From the NCBI GenBank assembly GCA_017428265.1, contig JAFRRD010000034.1, positions 1 through 32,161 on the forward strand: a stretch of 32,161 nucleotides of DNA, given 5' to 3'. How positions within the stretch are numbered: the first letter of the stretch is position 1; the number at the start of each line of letters is the position of its first letter. This document shows positions 7,015 to 14,842 of this stretch, piece by piece. A program made the position numbers and the translations under genes. The DNA comes from Lachnospiraceae bacterium (GTDB taxonomy: Bacteria > Bacillota > Clostridia > Lachnospirales > Lachnospiraceae). The notes below the pieces were generated by a model that saw only the letters and a list, made by a program, of their open reading frames with translations, did no database searches and was not told where the DNA came from.

Positions 7015-9105
7015 TCATCCCCGCGCTTCCCAGACCACTGCCTGATACGGCTTCAGCCTGACCGCTCCGCCGCCTGTTTCCGCCCCTCCGCAGTTGTCCA
7101 GCAGCACCCGGGCTCCGCCGACCCATTCGGGAAGCGTGAACCGCACCGGACGTTTCGTGAAATTGCCGGCGATGAACAGCCGGTCGCCCGCGTATTCGCG
7201 GCTGTAGGCGGCCACCTTCCGGTCGCCGGGCGCGAACTCTTTCATTTCCCCGTAAATGGCGGCGTCACAGGTCTTCTTGATCTCCAGCAGTTTCTGATAA
7301 TACCGGTACACGGACCGTTCCGCCCGCAGATCCTTCTCCGCGTTGATCTCCGGATAGACCGGATTCACGCACTGCCACGGCTCGTGCCCCCGGTTGAACC
7401 CCGCGTTGACGCTGCCGTCCCACTGCATGGGCACCCGGGCGTGGTCGCGCGCGCCGTACCGGATGAAGCGGAAAGCCAGCTTTTTCGGCATATGGTAAGA
7501 GGTCATGAGATCGTACACGAAATGGCTCACCGGATCCTTCAGCTCGTCCATGCTGCGGAAATCGCAGTTCGTCATGCCGAGCTCCTGGCCCATGTAGATG
7601 AACGGGATCCCGAAACCGAGGTACGTGACCGTGGCCAGCATCGTGGCCGCCTCATAACGATAGTGCTTCGTGTCGATGCCGAAACGGTTCACGCAGCGCG
7701 GATTGTCGTGGTTCTCCAGCACCAGCGTGTTCCAGCCTTCCCCGAAACTGGCGGTCTGCGGCCCGAAGAGCCCTTTTTTGAACTGCAGCAGGTCGAATTT
7801 CTTCCTGAAAAACTTCATGCCGCCGATGTTGTCGGAATCCAGGTGGCCGAAATTGAAGATCGTATCCAGCTCGCGGTTTTCCGCCCGCACATATTCCCGC
7901 GCGTTCTCCGGCGACGGATGAAAGGATTCGCCGACCGTATAGCAGTCGTAGCGGGAGAGCACCTCCCGGTTCAGCTCCTGCAGATATTCATGCATGTGCG
8001 GACCGTCCACGAAGTACTGCGCGCCTTTCTGGAAGGTCTTCTTCGCCGTGTCGTCGCGCAGCGGATGGACTTTCGAGGACATATTGAAGACATCGAAGCG
8101 GAAGCCGTCCACGCCTTTTTCCAGCCAGAAATCCAGGATGCCGGCGATCTCCCGCCGCACTTTCGGGTTATCCCAGTTCAGGTCCGCCTGCTCCACGCAG
8201 AACAGGTGCAGATAAAACTCGTCGCTGTCCCCGATGCGCTCCCAGGCACTGCCCGTAAACGTGGAGGCCCAGTTGGTGGGCGGCAGCAGTTTCCCGCCTT
8301 TTTTCCGCCCTTTGCGGATGATGTAATAATCCCGGTAAGGCGAATTCGGCGAGCTCAGCGCGGCTTTGAACCACGGGTGTTCCGTGGATGTGTGATTGAC
8401 CACCATGTCCATGATCACCTTCAGCCCGCGGCGGTGGCATTCGTCCAGCAGCCGCTCAAAATCCGCCATGGTGCCGAATTTTTCGTCGATGGCGCGGTAA
8501 TCGCTGATGTCGTACCCGTAATCCCTGTCCGGCGACCGGTACAGCGGCGAGAACCAGATGGCGGTGACGCCCAGGTCCCGGACATAGTCCAGCCTGGAGA
8601 TGATCCCTTCGATGTCGCCCCAGCCGTCGTTGTTCGCGTCCATGAAACTGAACGGATAGATCTGATAGACTGCGGCGTTTTTGTACCAGTCGGTCTTCAC
8701 GACACGTCCTCCTCTTTCAGCGGTCACTTCCGCCTGCATCTTATCGCACCACCGGTCCCATTTTTCGCGGTATTCCTCCTCGGGGACGATCCGGGCAAGC
8801 AGATCGGCCGGAGAGCGGACGCCCCGTCGGCGGCACTCCGCAACGCACCGTCGGTACATTTCCCAGTCCAGCTCGTCCGGGTCCGGGACCAGCGGGACCG
8901 CCTTGAGCCCGGCCCTTAGCGCGGCTGCCGCGCGGGTATGCCCGTCCGTCATGACCGGCACGCCGTCCAGGATCTTCACGGGGATGGGGTCGAACGCGGA
9001 AAGATCGGCCGGAGAGAACCAGCTTTCCGCTTCCCGCAGCTTCTTTTCGGAAACGTAAAACTGGGACGGCTGCAGATCGGCCAGTTTCAGTTCTCGGATA
9101 TCCAT
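7015..9105 (-). CDS. ParB-like domain fused to GH13 alpha-glucosidase
   Basis: 696 residues from the ATG at 9105 (MDIRELK), which has GAGGAGG 6 nt upstream; an in-frame ATG at 9156 lacks this. Residues 1-125 form a ParB/sulfiredoxin-fold-like domain (LQPSQFYVSEKKL, PVMTDGHTRAAAAL, then DELDWEMYRRCVAECRRRGV), which in other Clostridia I recall as a separate small protein. Residues 136-696 form a full GH13 alpha-amylase-family enzyme of the oligo-1,6-glucosidase/alpha-glucosidase kind: DMVVNHTS, GFRFDVFN (nucleophile Asp338), VGESF (acid Glu393), ENHDNPR (Asp467). It should hydrolyse alpha-glucosidic bonds in short maltodextrins or isomalto-oligosaccharides in the cytoplasm (no signal peptide). 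The junction contains a strong ribosome site and a GTG start, so a separate GH13 product is possible. Confidence 0.88.
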   Translation of the reverse strand: MDIRELKLADLQPSQFYVSEKKLREAESWFSPADLSAFDPIPVKILDGVPVMTDGHTRAAAALRAGLKAVPLVPDPDELDWEMYRRCVAECRRRGVRSPADLLARIVPEEEYREKWDRWCDKMQAEVTAERGGRVVKTDWYKNAAVYQIYPFSFMDANNDGWGDIEGIISRLDYVRDLGVTAIWFSPLYRSPDRDYGYDISDYRAIDEKFGTMADFERLLDECHRRGLKVIMDMVVNHTSTEHPWFKAALSSPNSPYRDYYIIRKGRKKGGKLLPPTNWASTFTGSAWERIGDSDEFYLHLFCVEQADLNWDNPKVRREIAGILDFWLEKGVDGFRFDVFNMSSKVHPLRDDTAKKTFQKGAQYFVDGPHMHEYLQELNREVLSRYDCYTVGESFHPSPENAREYVRAENRELDTIFNFGHLDSDNIGGMKFFRKKFDLLQFKKGLFGPQTASFGEGWNTLVLENHDNPRCVNRFGIDTKHYRYEAATMLATVTYLGFGIPFIYMGQELGMTNCDFRSMDELKDPVSHFVYDLMTSYHMPKKLAFRFIRYGARDHARVPMQWDGSVNAGFNRGHEPWQCVNPVYPEINAEKDLRAERSVYRYYQKLLEIKKTCDAAIYGEMKEFAPGDRKVAAYSREYAGDRLFIAGNFTKRPVRFTLPEWVGGARVLLDNCGGAETGGGAVRLKPYQAVVWEARG
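8698..8715 (-). promoter_or_regulatory. Internal ribosome site and GTG start at the ParB/GH13 junction
   Basis: On the minus strand AGAGGAGG (8715-8708) is followed after 7 nt by GTG AAG (8700-8695), in frame, exactly where the GH13 domain begins (VKTDWYKN). Two TGA triplets in other frames lie just upstream. This looks like a former intergenic junction of two coupled genes that became one frame, and may still initiate. Confidence 0.75.
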
Positions 9106-9211
9106 GGGCGCCTCCTCGGGTGCGTTTGACGCTGTGATAACATGATCCGCCGGCATTGCATGACGGCGCGGATCCTCTGGCGTACCATGACTCCACGGAT
9201 CCTCCGGCTTT

Positions 9212-9652
9212 TCACAGGGAACGGTAAAAATCCACCGCTCCCGCGATCTCCTTCGCGGTCGGATGCCCCTTGGCGATGCCGCCGATCAGCCGGAGCGGCC
9301 CCACCGTATCGAATCCCGGGCAGTGATAAACACCGATCTCCCGGCAGCCCTTTCCGGCCGCAGCCCGCCGGATCCCCTTCAGAAAGCCGCCGGCCGGCGC
9401 GCCGTGGGTATAGAGATAAAACACCTCCCTGTTTTCAGGCAGATGTGCTTCGGCAAAGGCAATGAGGGGCTTCGCAAAAGAACTGAAATAGATGCCGGAA
9501 GCCAGCCCGATCCGCTCAAAGGCGGAAAGGTCCGCGTCCGGCTGTTCTGTCACGTCGATCAGGCATACGGAAGGATCCGCTGCCGCGATCGCGTCCAGCA
9601 GTTTTTTGGTGTTGCCGTGGTGCCGGGAGAAGTAGACGATGGCGGTTTTCAT
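9212..9652 (-). CDS. Flavodoxin-family protein
   Basis: 146 residues, the usual short-chain flavodoxin length. The N-terminus MKTAIVYFSRHHGNTKK is the FMN phosphate-binding loop. YLYTHGAPAGG resembles the second flavin-contacting loop. Predicted to bind FMN and carry electrons in the cytoplasm; the partner is unknown. The start is supported by GGAGG upstream. A TATAAT at 9703-9698 on the minus strand may be its -10 box, but no convincing -35 was found. It lies 106 bp before the ParB-GH13 gene on the same strand; no terminator was seen between them, so cotranscription is possible. Confidence 0.85.
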   Translation of the reverse strand: MKTAIVYFSRHHGNTKKLLDAIAAADPSVCLIDVTEQPDADLSAFERIGLASGIYFSSFAKPLIAFAEAHLPENREVFYLYTHGAPAGGFLKGIRRAAAGKGCREIGVYHCPGFDTVGPLRLIGGIAKGHPTAKEIAGAVDFYRSL

Positions 9653-9846
9653 CAGGACCTCCGCATTTCCGGGGCAAGCGACAGGGGGACTGAAATTATT
9701 ATATCACAAAAAAACCGGCGGGAAGCATTTGGCCGTAAAAACCTTCGGCTTCCGCACCGGCATCTCCGGGGATCCTGTCCCTGTTTTCCTTCCGCCATCA
9801 TGCCTGATCCGGTCTCGGATCCCTGGTGGCAGCAGACGACCATTCC

Positions 9847-10635
9847 TTATCCCAGCGCCACGTCCAGCGCCATCATCAGGCTGAAGCCGACGGCGAAGAA
9901 TATGACGCCGATGTTGGAATGCCCGCCGGACGACATCTCCGGGATCAGTTCCTCCACGACCACGTACAGCATGGCGCCGGCCGCGAAGGAGAGAAGATAG
10001 GGCATCGCGGGGACCACCAGACCCGCAATCAGGACCGTCAGCCCGCCGAAGACCGGTTCCACCGCCCCGGACAGCACGCCCAGCCGGAACGACTTCCTCC
10101 TGTTCTTTCCCTCCGCAAACAGCGGCATGGAGATGATCGCGCCTTCCGGGAAGTTCTGGATCGCGATGCCGAGCGCCAGCGCAAACGCACCGCCGGCGGT
10201 GATGTGGGCCGAGCCGGACAGCAGTCCCGCACAGACCACGCCGACCGCCATCCCTTCCGGGATGTTGTGCAGGGTCACGGCGAGGACCATCATGACGGTC
10301 CGGTCCAGGCGGCTTTTCAGCCCCTCCGTCTGATCCGCCTGGTCGATGCGCCGGTGCAGGTGCGGGATCATGTGGTCCAGCAGCAGGAGGAACAGGATGC
10401 CCAGCCAGAAGCCGATGAAGGCGGGCAGGAACGCCAGGCGACCGCGGTCCGCCGCCTGCTCGATCGCCGGGACGATCAGGCTCCAGATGGACGCCGCCAC
10501 CATCACGCCCGCGGCAAAACCGGTCAGCGCGCGCTGCACGCCGGCCTGCAGGTCCTTTTTCAGAAAAAATACGCAGGCGGCGCCCGCCGCCGTGCCCGCA
10601 AAGGGGATGAGCAGTCCCCAGATGACTGTTTTCAT
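9847..10635 (-). CDS. ZIP-family divalent metal transporter
   Basis: 262 residues with about eight hydrophobic segments. The two metal-site helices are clear: HNIPEGMAVG and QNFPEGAIIS, as in ZupT-type ZIP permeases, and a VVEELIPE motif occurs near the end. The HLHRRID segment between early helices is the usual His-containing loop. Expected to import zinc, iron or related cations across the inner membrane. Its start ATGA overlaps the stop of the upstream HMA gene by 4 nt, so translation should be coupled. The operon promoter is at 11055-11083. Confidence 0.9.
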   Translation of the reverse strand: MKTVIWGLLIPFAGTAAGAACVFFLKKDLQAGVQRALTGFAAGVMVAASIWSLIVPAIEQAADRGRLAFLPAFIGFWLGILFLLLLDHMIPHLHRRIDQADQTEGLKSRLDRTVMMVLAVTLHNIPEGMAVGVVCAGLLSGSAHITAGGAFALALGIAIQNFPEGAIISMPLFAEGKNRRKSFRLGVLSGAVEPVFGGLTVLIAGLVVPAMPYLLSFAAGAMLYVVVEELIPEMSSGGHSNIGVIFFAVGFSLMMALDVALG

Positions 10636-10886
10636 TTCCGTCCGAACAAGCCTTTCTTTTCATAAGGCGCCGATTCCGCGCCCAGACAGCGGTACCCCGT
10701 GGCATTGACGGCGGCAGTCAGGGCCTCCGTATCCACGGGCGCTTCCGTCAGGAGCGAGGCCTCTTTTTTCGCCCGGGAGGCGGAGACCTTTCTGGCGGAA
10801 GGCACCGCTTTCCGGATCGCGTCGCAGACGTGCGCTTCGCACATGCCGCACATCATGCCGTCGATCTTCAGCGTCGTTCTGATCAT
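10632..10886 (-). CDS. Small HMA-domain metal-binding protein
   Basis: 84 residues from the ATG at 10886 (MIRTTLKIDGMMCGMCEAHV); longer starts add a tail unlike the family. The GMMCGMCEAHV motif is the MxCxxC-type metal site of heavy-metal-associated domains, with the usual beta-alpha-beta-beta-alpha-beta length. The C-terminus is Lys/Arg-rich. It overlaps the ZIP transporter gene by 4 nt. A metallochaperone or metal-sensing partner of that transporter is inferred. Confidence 0.85.
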   Translation of the reverse strand: MIRTTLKIDGMMCGMCEAHVCDAIRKAVPSARKVSASRAKKEASLLTEAPVDTEALTAAVNATGYRCLGAESAPYEKKGLFGRK

Positions 10887-10962
10887 GTTTCTGTCCCTGC
10901 TTTCTGTTGATATCCGCAGCCGCGGCAAGGACCGCCGGGCCGGCGTGTGTTCCCGGGCAAAG

Positions 10963-11017
10963 CGGCAGGAGCCGCCCCGGGCATTCCGAGTTGTTTCACC
11001 GTGCCGTGCTCCTGCCG
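10963..11017 (-). promoter_or_regulatory. Structured 5' leader of the HMA-ZIP operon
   Basis: Perfect 10-bp arms CGGCAGGAGC (10963-10972) and GCTCCTGCCG (11008-11017) lie in the untranslated leader. The inner arm can also form a shorter local hairpin (GCGGC-AGGA-GCCGC), so two folds exclude each other. It could be a regulatory leader; no known riboswitch class was recognised. Confidence 0.4.
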
Positions 11018-11029
11018 GACCCGTCTGCG

Positions 11030-11047
11030 GGTTAGCGAATGCTAACC
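11030..11047 (-). promoter_or_regulatory. Palindromic operator at the HMA-ZIP transcription start
   Basis: GGTTAGC (11030-11036), GAAT, GCTAACC (11041-11047): 7-bp perfect arms placed just downstream of the -10 box, over the expected start point. The GGTTAG/CTAACC half-sites resemble DtxR-family operators, though the spacing is wider. A metal-responsive repressor site is inferred. Confidence 0.65.
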
Positions 11048-11054
11048 TTGTGCC

Positions 11055-11083
11055 AGTATAACTGTCCGCCCCTGAAAATTCAA
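11055..11083 (-). promoter_or_regulatory. Promoter of the HMA-ZIP operon
   Basis: On the minus strand TTGAAT (11083-11078), a 17-bp spacer and TATACT (11060-11055). The operator follows directly. Confidence 0.75.
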
Positions 11084-11095
11084 GTGTTTTTCAGC

Positions 11096-11119
11096 AAAAA
11101 ACTGCCCCGGACGGGGCAG
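11096..11119 (-). terminator. Terminator of the membrane-protein gene
   Basis: CTGCCCC/GGGGCAG with a 4-nt loop (11102-11119). On the minus strand it is followed by six Ts. It ends the gene at 11154 just before the HMA-ZIP promoter. Confidence 0.88.
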
Positions 11120-11153
11120 CTTTTGACGGTTCGCACCTGAACAGAAGAGGAGT

Positions 11154-12035
11154 TCAACCTTCCATCCAGGCCTCAAAATAGATCCGCGTGCCTTCTTTGA
11201 CGCTCAGATCGGCGCCGGTGTTCCCGATCATATAGCCGATCAGCTGGACCGGGATCGCGGGATTCTTCAGCTTGAGTTCCCGCTTCCGCGAGCGCGCCAT
11301 TTCGGCGATCACTCCGCGCAGGTCCGCTTCGCCGTACGCCGCCCGGTAAAGCTCCGCGTCCTTATTGCGCCGCCGCAGGCAGCAGGCATTGTGCGCTTTC
11401 TGCAGCAGGACGGAGATCAGGCAGGTCGCGGGCAGGATCACCAGCGCCGACACCCAGAGCGGGACGCGCGTGGCGAAGCCGTAGAAATCGTTCCAGCCGC
11501 CGTTGGCCTCGCCGATGACGACCACCATCACGACGTAGACCGCCGCGTAGATCAGCACCGGGATTATCGCCAGCCCGGCCTCCCGTTTCCGGATCAGATG
11601 GCTGTTGATGAAGCAGCAGTACGTAACGATGGACACCACGGGGCAGACCCCGTGCAGGAAAAAGCGCGAGCCGCTGAAGATCAGCCGGAATCCCTTGACC
11701 GGAGCCAGGATGCAGAGCGACACCAGAAACGTCAGCGCGACCGCCGTCACCGTGACGTGCATCATCACCACCACCCAGTCCGGCAGATGATAATTGCCCG
11801 TCCGGAGCCCGTCGATCGTATACGGCAGGCAGAGCATCATGGACAGCCCCGCGATGATGTTCGAATTGACCGTGAACATGCAGAACGTGCGGATCCCCAT
11901 ATGGTCGAAGTTTTCGTCGTACAGCGTCACCAGGTTCATGGTCACGCCGATGATGACGCAGACGGCCACGACGGCCGCACCGATCATCGCGAACAGGCAC
12001 TGCATCCGGTTGCTGCGGATCGCCGGATCTTTCAT
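11154..12035 (-). CDS. Polytopic membrane protein of unknown function (Pr6Pr-like)
   Basis: 293 residues. About six hydrophobic segments occupy residues 12-215, followed by a charged cytoplasmic-looking C-terminal domain of about 80 residues rich in Arg and Lys. The pattern FCMFTVNSNI in the second segment and the helix layout recall Pr6Pr/FAR-17a-type membrane proteins, but I cannot assign a reaction. The start has AGGAGGTG upstream. It has its own promoter (12077-12105) and terminator, so it is a single-gene unit. Confidence 0.75.
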   Translation of the reverse strand: MKDPAIRSNRMQCLFAMIGAAVVAVCVIIGVTMNLVTLYDENFDHMGIRTFCMFTVNSNIIAGLSMMLCLPYTIDGLRTGNYHLPDWVVVMMHVTVTAVALTFLVSLCILAPVKGFRLIFSGSRFFLHGVCPVVSIVTYCCFINSHLIRKREAGLAIIPVLIYAAVYVVMVVVIGEANGGWNDFYGFATRVPLWVSALVILPATCLISVLLQKAHNACCLRRRNKDAELYRAAYGEADLRGVIAEMARSRKRELKLKNPAIPVQLIGYMIGNTGADLSVKEGTRIYFEAWMEG

Positions 12036-12076
12036 GAGACACCTCCTTGAAAAGCGGGAGAGCAGATTCGAAAAAC

Positions 12077-12105
12077 ATTATATCATCTGCCGGGAAAAGA
12101 TGCAA
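12077..12105 (-). promoter_or_regulatory. Promoter of the membrane-protein gene
   Basis: On the minus strand TTGCAT (12105-12100), a 17-bp spacer and TATAAT (12082-12077), 42 bp before the start codon. Confidence 0.8.
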
Positions 12106-12150
12106 ATGCCGCGGCGCGGCGGCGATCCTTCCCTGCGGCCGGAATTGCGC

Positions 12151-12179
12151 TTGCGGCCATCCCCCTCAGGGTGTATAAT
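12151..12179 (+). promoter_or_regulatory. Promoter of the metallophosphoesterase gene
   Basis: TTGCGG (12151-12156), a 17-bp spacer and TATAAT (12174-12179). It is divergent from the membrane-protein promoter, with the start codon 29 bp downstream. Confidence 0.75.
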
Positions 12180-12208
12180 CAAACCCGCTGAGAGGTGGTA
12201 TCCCTGAC

Positions 12209-12868
12209 ATGAAGATCCTTGCTGTATCCGATGAAGAATGTCCCGCGCTGTGGGATTTTTACACGCCCGGCCGGCTGGACGGTTATGACCTGATCCTGTC
12301 CTGCGGGGATCTCAAGCCCGCGTACCTGCGGTTTCTGGTCACCATGAGCCATGCCCGGCTCCTGTACGTCCACGGCAACCATGACGTCCGCTATGCGCAG
12401 GATCCGCCGGAAGGCTGCGACGAGATCGACGGGAAGCTCGTGACCTATAACGGCGTCCGGATCCTCGGACTCGGCGGCTGCCTCCGGTATCACGAAGGGC
12501 CGCACCAGTACACGGAAGCCGAAATGGCGCGCCGCATCCGGCGGCTCCGCCGCGACCTCAGAAAAACGGGCGGGGCGGACATCGTGATCGCGCATACGGC
12601 CCCGAGAGGGATCGGGGACCTGGAGGACCCGGCCCACCGGGGATTCCGGGCGTTCCTCGACCTGATCGACGAGTACCAGCCGGCGCTTTTTCTTCACGGG
12701 CACATCCATCAGCGCTATGAGCATGACCTGCCGCGGGAATCCCGCCGCGGAAATACCCGGATCATCAACGTTTCCGAGCGGTATGAGCTCGAGTATGCGG
12801 CGCCGTCCGACAGAAACGCGGACATCGTCCGGATCACGAAGGTCCGCAGCCCGTCCGAGATCATCTGA
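12209..12868 (+). CDS. Calcineurin-like metallophosphoesterase
   Basis: 219 residues. Metal-site motifs appear in order: VSDEE (the usual DxH has Glu in place of His), SCGDL, HGNHD, IAHT, and HGHIH. It should be a cytoplasmic phosphoesterase with two metals; the substrate is unknown. The start is preceded by GAGAGGTGG. Its last 8 nt overlap the 3' end of the convergent GNAT-AlkD gene, so the two messages are antisense at their ends. Confidence 0.85.
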   Translation: MKILAVSDEECPALWDFYTPGRLDGYDLILSCGDLKPAYLRFLVTMSHARLLYVHGNHDVRYAQDPPEGCDEIDGKLVTYNGVRILGLGGCLRYHEGPHQYTEAEMARRIRRLRRDLRKTGGADIVIAHTAPRGIGDLEDPAHRGFRAFLDLIDEYQPALFLHGHIHQRYEHDLPRESRRGNTRIINVSERYELEYAAPSDRNADIVRITKVRSPSEII

Positions 12869-14030
12869 GGCTCTTGAGATATTCCTTATGCGCGTCGGTG
12901 ACGCGATAACTTTCCAGGGCCTTCTGAATGGCCTTTTTATGTACCCAATCGTCCAGCCGGCGCTGTTCCAGGTACGGAACGGTCTTTTCATACTGCTTCG
13001 CGAGCGCCGTGGCAAAATACCAGGCGATCATCATCTTCAGGTAATAATCGTCCCCTTTTTTATTCGCGGCGAGCTCCGGGTATTCCTCCCGGAAATCCTC
13101 GTCCAGAAACTCGTTCATCAGCATGCGGATCCCGAAGCGCGCCGTGTAAACGTGCTCCGATGCGATCCATTTTTTGATGTAAGGCAGAAGTTCCCGGCGG
13201 TTTTTCCGGAAGGCTTTCGGCGTCGCCTGATCCGATACCGGCCAGCAGTCGACGTAGGGCAGGAAGGCTTCCACGGCCTGAACGCACGCGTCAAAATCCC
13301 GGATCATCGCGATCACGAAGAAATGGATCAGGTTTTCTTCGTAGTACCGGTGAGGCAGCGCGTTCAGGAACGCGTCCCGCTCAGGGCTTGCGAAGATCTC
13401 TTTGGCGATGCGCCGCATCTCGGGCGTCCGGACGCCCAGGATGGTCTCCGGCGGGATGTTCGGGACCAGTCTGGCCTGGAACTGCCGGTAAGCCTCGTCT
13501 TTCACCTCCATGAGGCGGCCATACAAAGTCACTGCCGGCCATGAGTCTTTGCACAGCTCCATGTAGACCGAGCCCGGCTCTTCGCCGCCGGAGAGGAGAT
13601 GCTTCGGAAAGGCTTTCTGCTGAAATCCCAGTTTTTTGTATAAGGCGACGGCTTTCCGATTCTCCGGATCCGGATCCACCCAGACCGTTTCCGCGCCGTT
13701 GCGGAACGCTTCTCCAATCGCACGCGACAGTCCAATCGCGGCAATGCCCCGCCCCCGCGCGGAGCGGAACAGCTTGATGTCCAGCGCGGCGCTCCGATGA
13801 GCTGCGTCGATCTCATAGAACGATTCTCCGCAGTATTCCCCGTCTTCGAAGATCGAAAAATGGTTCAGAGCAGGCCTGCGGGATACGATCCGCCGGAACC
13901 AGTCCTGCATCTGCCCAGCTGTTTGGCTCAGTCCGTCCGGGAACCCGACGAACTTCATGACGTCCCCGTCGGCCCACAGCCGCTGAACATCGGCGAGATC
14001 TGCCGCGGTCGTTTCTCTGACTTCGATCAC
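12861..14030 (-). CDS. GNAT acetyltransferase + AlkD-like DNA alkylation repair fusion
   Basis: 389 residues from GTG at 14030, which has GGAGG 6 nt upstream; longer frames run back through the preceding gene. Residues 1-165 form a GNAT domain (VIEVRETTAADL start; acetyl-CoA loop RSARGRGIAAIGL; NRKAVALYKKLGF). Residues 175-389 are an AlkD-like HEAT-repeat domain (YRQFQARLVPNI, ILGVRTPEMRRIAKEIF, VDCWPVSD, MIAWYFATAL). AlkD-type proteins remove bulky cationic alkylated bases. The visible WPVSD segment may correspond to the Trp/Asp region of the AlkD pocket. No stop or ribosome site was seen between the domains, so it is read as one protein. The upstream small gene ends 1 nt before this start, so the two are coupled. 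Confidence 0.82.
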   Translation of the reverse strand: MIEVRETTAADLADVQRLWADGDVMKFVGFPDGLSQTAGQMQDWFRRIVSRRPALNHFSIFEDGEYCGESFYEIDAAHRSAALDIKLFRSARGRGIAAIGLSRAIGEAFRNGAETVWVDPDPENRKAVALYKKLGFQQKAFPKHLLSGGEEPGSVYMELCKDSWPAVTLYGRLMEVKDEAYRQFQARLVPNIPPETILGVRTPEMRRIAKEIFASPERDAFLNALPHRYYEENLIHFFVIAMIRDFDACVQAVEAFLPYVDCWPVSDQATPKAFRKNRRELLPYIKKWIASEHVYTARFGIRMLMNEFLDEDFREEYPELAANKKGDDYYLKMMIAWYFATALAKQYEKTVPYLEQRRLDDWVHKKAIQKALESYRVTDAHKEYLKSLR

Positions 14031-14031
14031 T

Positions 14032-14286
14032 TTATGCCTCCGCTGCCGTTTCTTTGCCGGCCGTTTCCGCTTCCTTTGCCGCTGCCAGGTCCAGGCCGGA
14101 ACCGGGGATGGCGATCTCATACCGGTCCTTCTTCTCCCCTTCTTTGGCCGGCGTCTTCCGGACTCCCCACAGCAGGCTGCGGATCTCCAGAGTGCCTGTT
14201 CCTTCATCCTTCTTCACGCGGTACGGGATCACTGACACCGCGAAGGCGCCGAGGGCGGCGCGGCCGATGGCTTTTCTGAGTTTCAT
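14032..14286 (-). CDS. Small conserved-looking protein of unknown function
   Basis: 84 residues from the ATG at 14286, with AGGAGG 7 nt upstream. The N-terminus is basic with a short hydrophobic stretch (KAIGRAALGAFAVSVIPY), then a charged middle (RSLLWGVRKTPAKEGEKKDRYEIAIPG) and an Ala/Glu-rich tail. I do not recognise the family. Its stop is 1 nt before the GTG of the GNAT-AlkD gene, indicating one operon. Confidence 0.6.
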   Translation of the reverse strand: MKLRKAIGRAALGAFAVSVIPYRVKKDEGTGTLEIRSLLWGVRKTPAKEGEKKDRYEIAIPGSGLDLAAAKEAETAGKETAAEA

Positions 14287-14469
14287 GGGTGTCCTCCTTT
14301 TTTCAGCGGCGGCAAAATTCTTTTGCGTGCCATTTTCCTCCATCATACAACAACCGGCGGTTTTATTCAATCACGGCAGATCCGCTGCCGGCAGGAATGA
14401 GGGGGGCGGTCCGGATCTCCGGAGACCGGCGCGGGAAAAGGGGACTGAAATACGGTTTCCGCTGAAATG

Positions 14470-14513
14470 AAAAAACAGGCAGACCGCAGGATCCGCGGAT
14501 ATGCCTGTTTTTT
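14470..14513 (-). terminator. Original terminator of the split tRNA-Ser gene
   Basis: AAAAAACAGGC (14470-14480) pairs perfectly with GCCTGTTTTTT (14503-14513), with a secondary CCGC/GCGG helix inside. It lies just downstream of the displaced tRNA-Ser 3' half, where the terminator of the uninterrupted gene would be. Confidence 0.8.
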
Positions 14514-14514
14514 G

Positions 14515-14573
14515 TTGAGCGCAGCGGGAGGGATTCGAACCCCCGTGCGGTTGCCCGCAAACTGATTTCGAGT
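14515..14573 (-). repeat. attL: displaced 3' half of tRNA-Ser, 59-bp copy
   Basis: 59 bp identical to 29285-29343. It contains the last 54 nt of tRNA-Ser(CGA) (14520-14573, from anticodon loop to 3' end) and 5 nt of downstream flank. After the core TGATTTCGAGT (14563-14573) the sequence changes to element DNA, so the tRNA 5' half is missing here. Confidence 0.92.
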
Positions 14574-14744
14574 TTTACGCGCGTTTGGCTTATTCCGGTT
14601 GGCTCAGGCTGATCCGGGTCACTTCGTCCATGACGAAAATGGCGTCATTACTGGATTTTTGAACAATCTGACCCAAGATGACCTCAAAATGATTCGTGCC
14701 GGCCTGAAATCATAAGGATCGGATTTTTATCAATAATAGGCTTT

Positions 14745-14776
14745 TTCTTGCAAAAATGCAAGAACAAATGCAAGAA
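14745..14776. promoter_or_regulatory. Putative integrase/Xis arm sites, left end
   Basis: TTCTTGCA (14745-14752) and two inverted copies TGCAAGAA (14757-14764, 14769-14776), each 12 bp apart. The same octamer recurs near the integrase and close to the right end of the element, which is the expected placing of arm-type recombinase sites. Confidence 0.6.
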
Positions 14777-14842
14777 AATTACCTGTCTTTGGCACATTGG
14801 AAAGGCTCCTCCTTCGGACAAAAAATGTGAAGGAGCATCTCC

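Noticed and set aside
5863-8919. A 1,018-residue open frame on the plus strand
   Set aside because: It lies antisense to the NifX-SlyD and ParB-GH13 genes, is Arg/Pro/Ala/Val-rich with no domain or ribosome site, and results from GC-rich codon use on the other strand.
9826-10665. Long plus-strand frame over the ZIP gene
   Set aside because: Antisense shadow of a clear ZIP transporter; its composition is His/Gln/Arg-rich without recognisable motifs.
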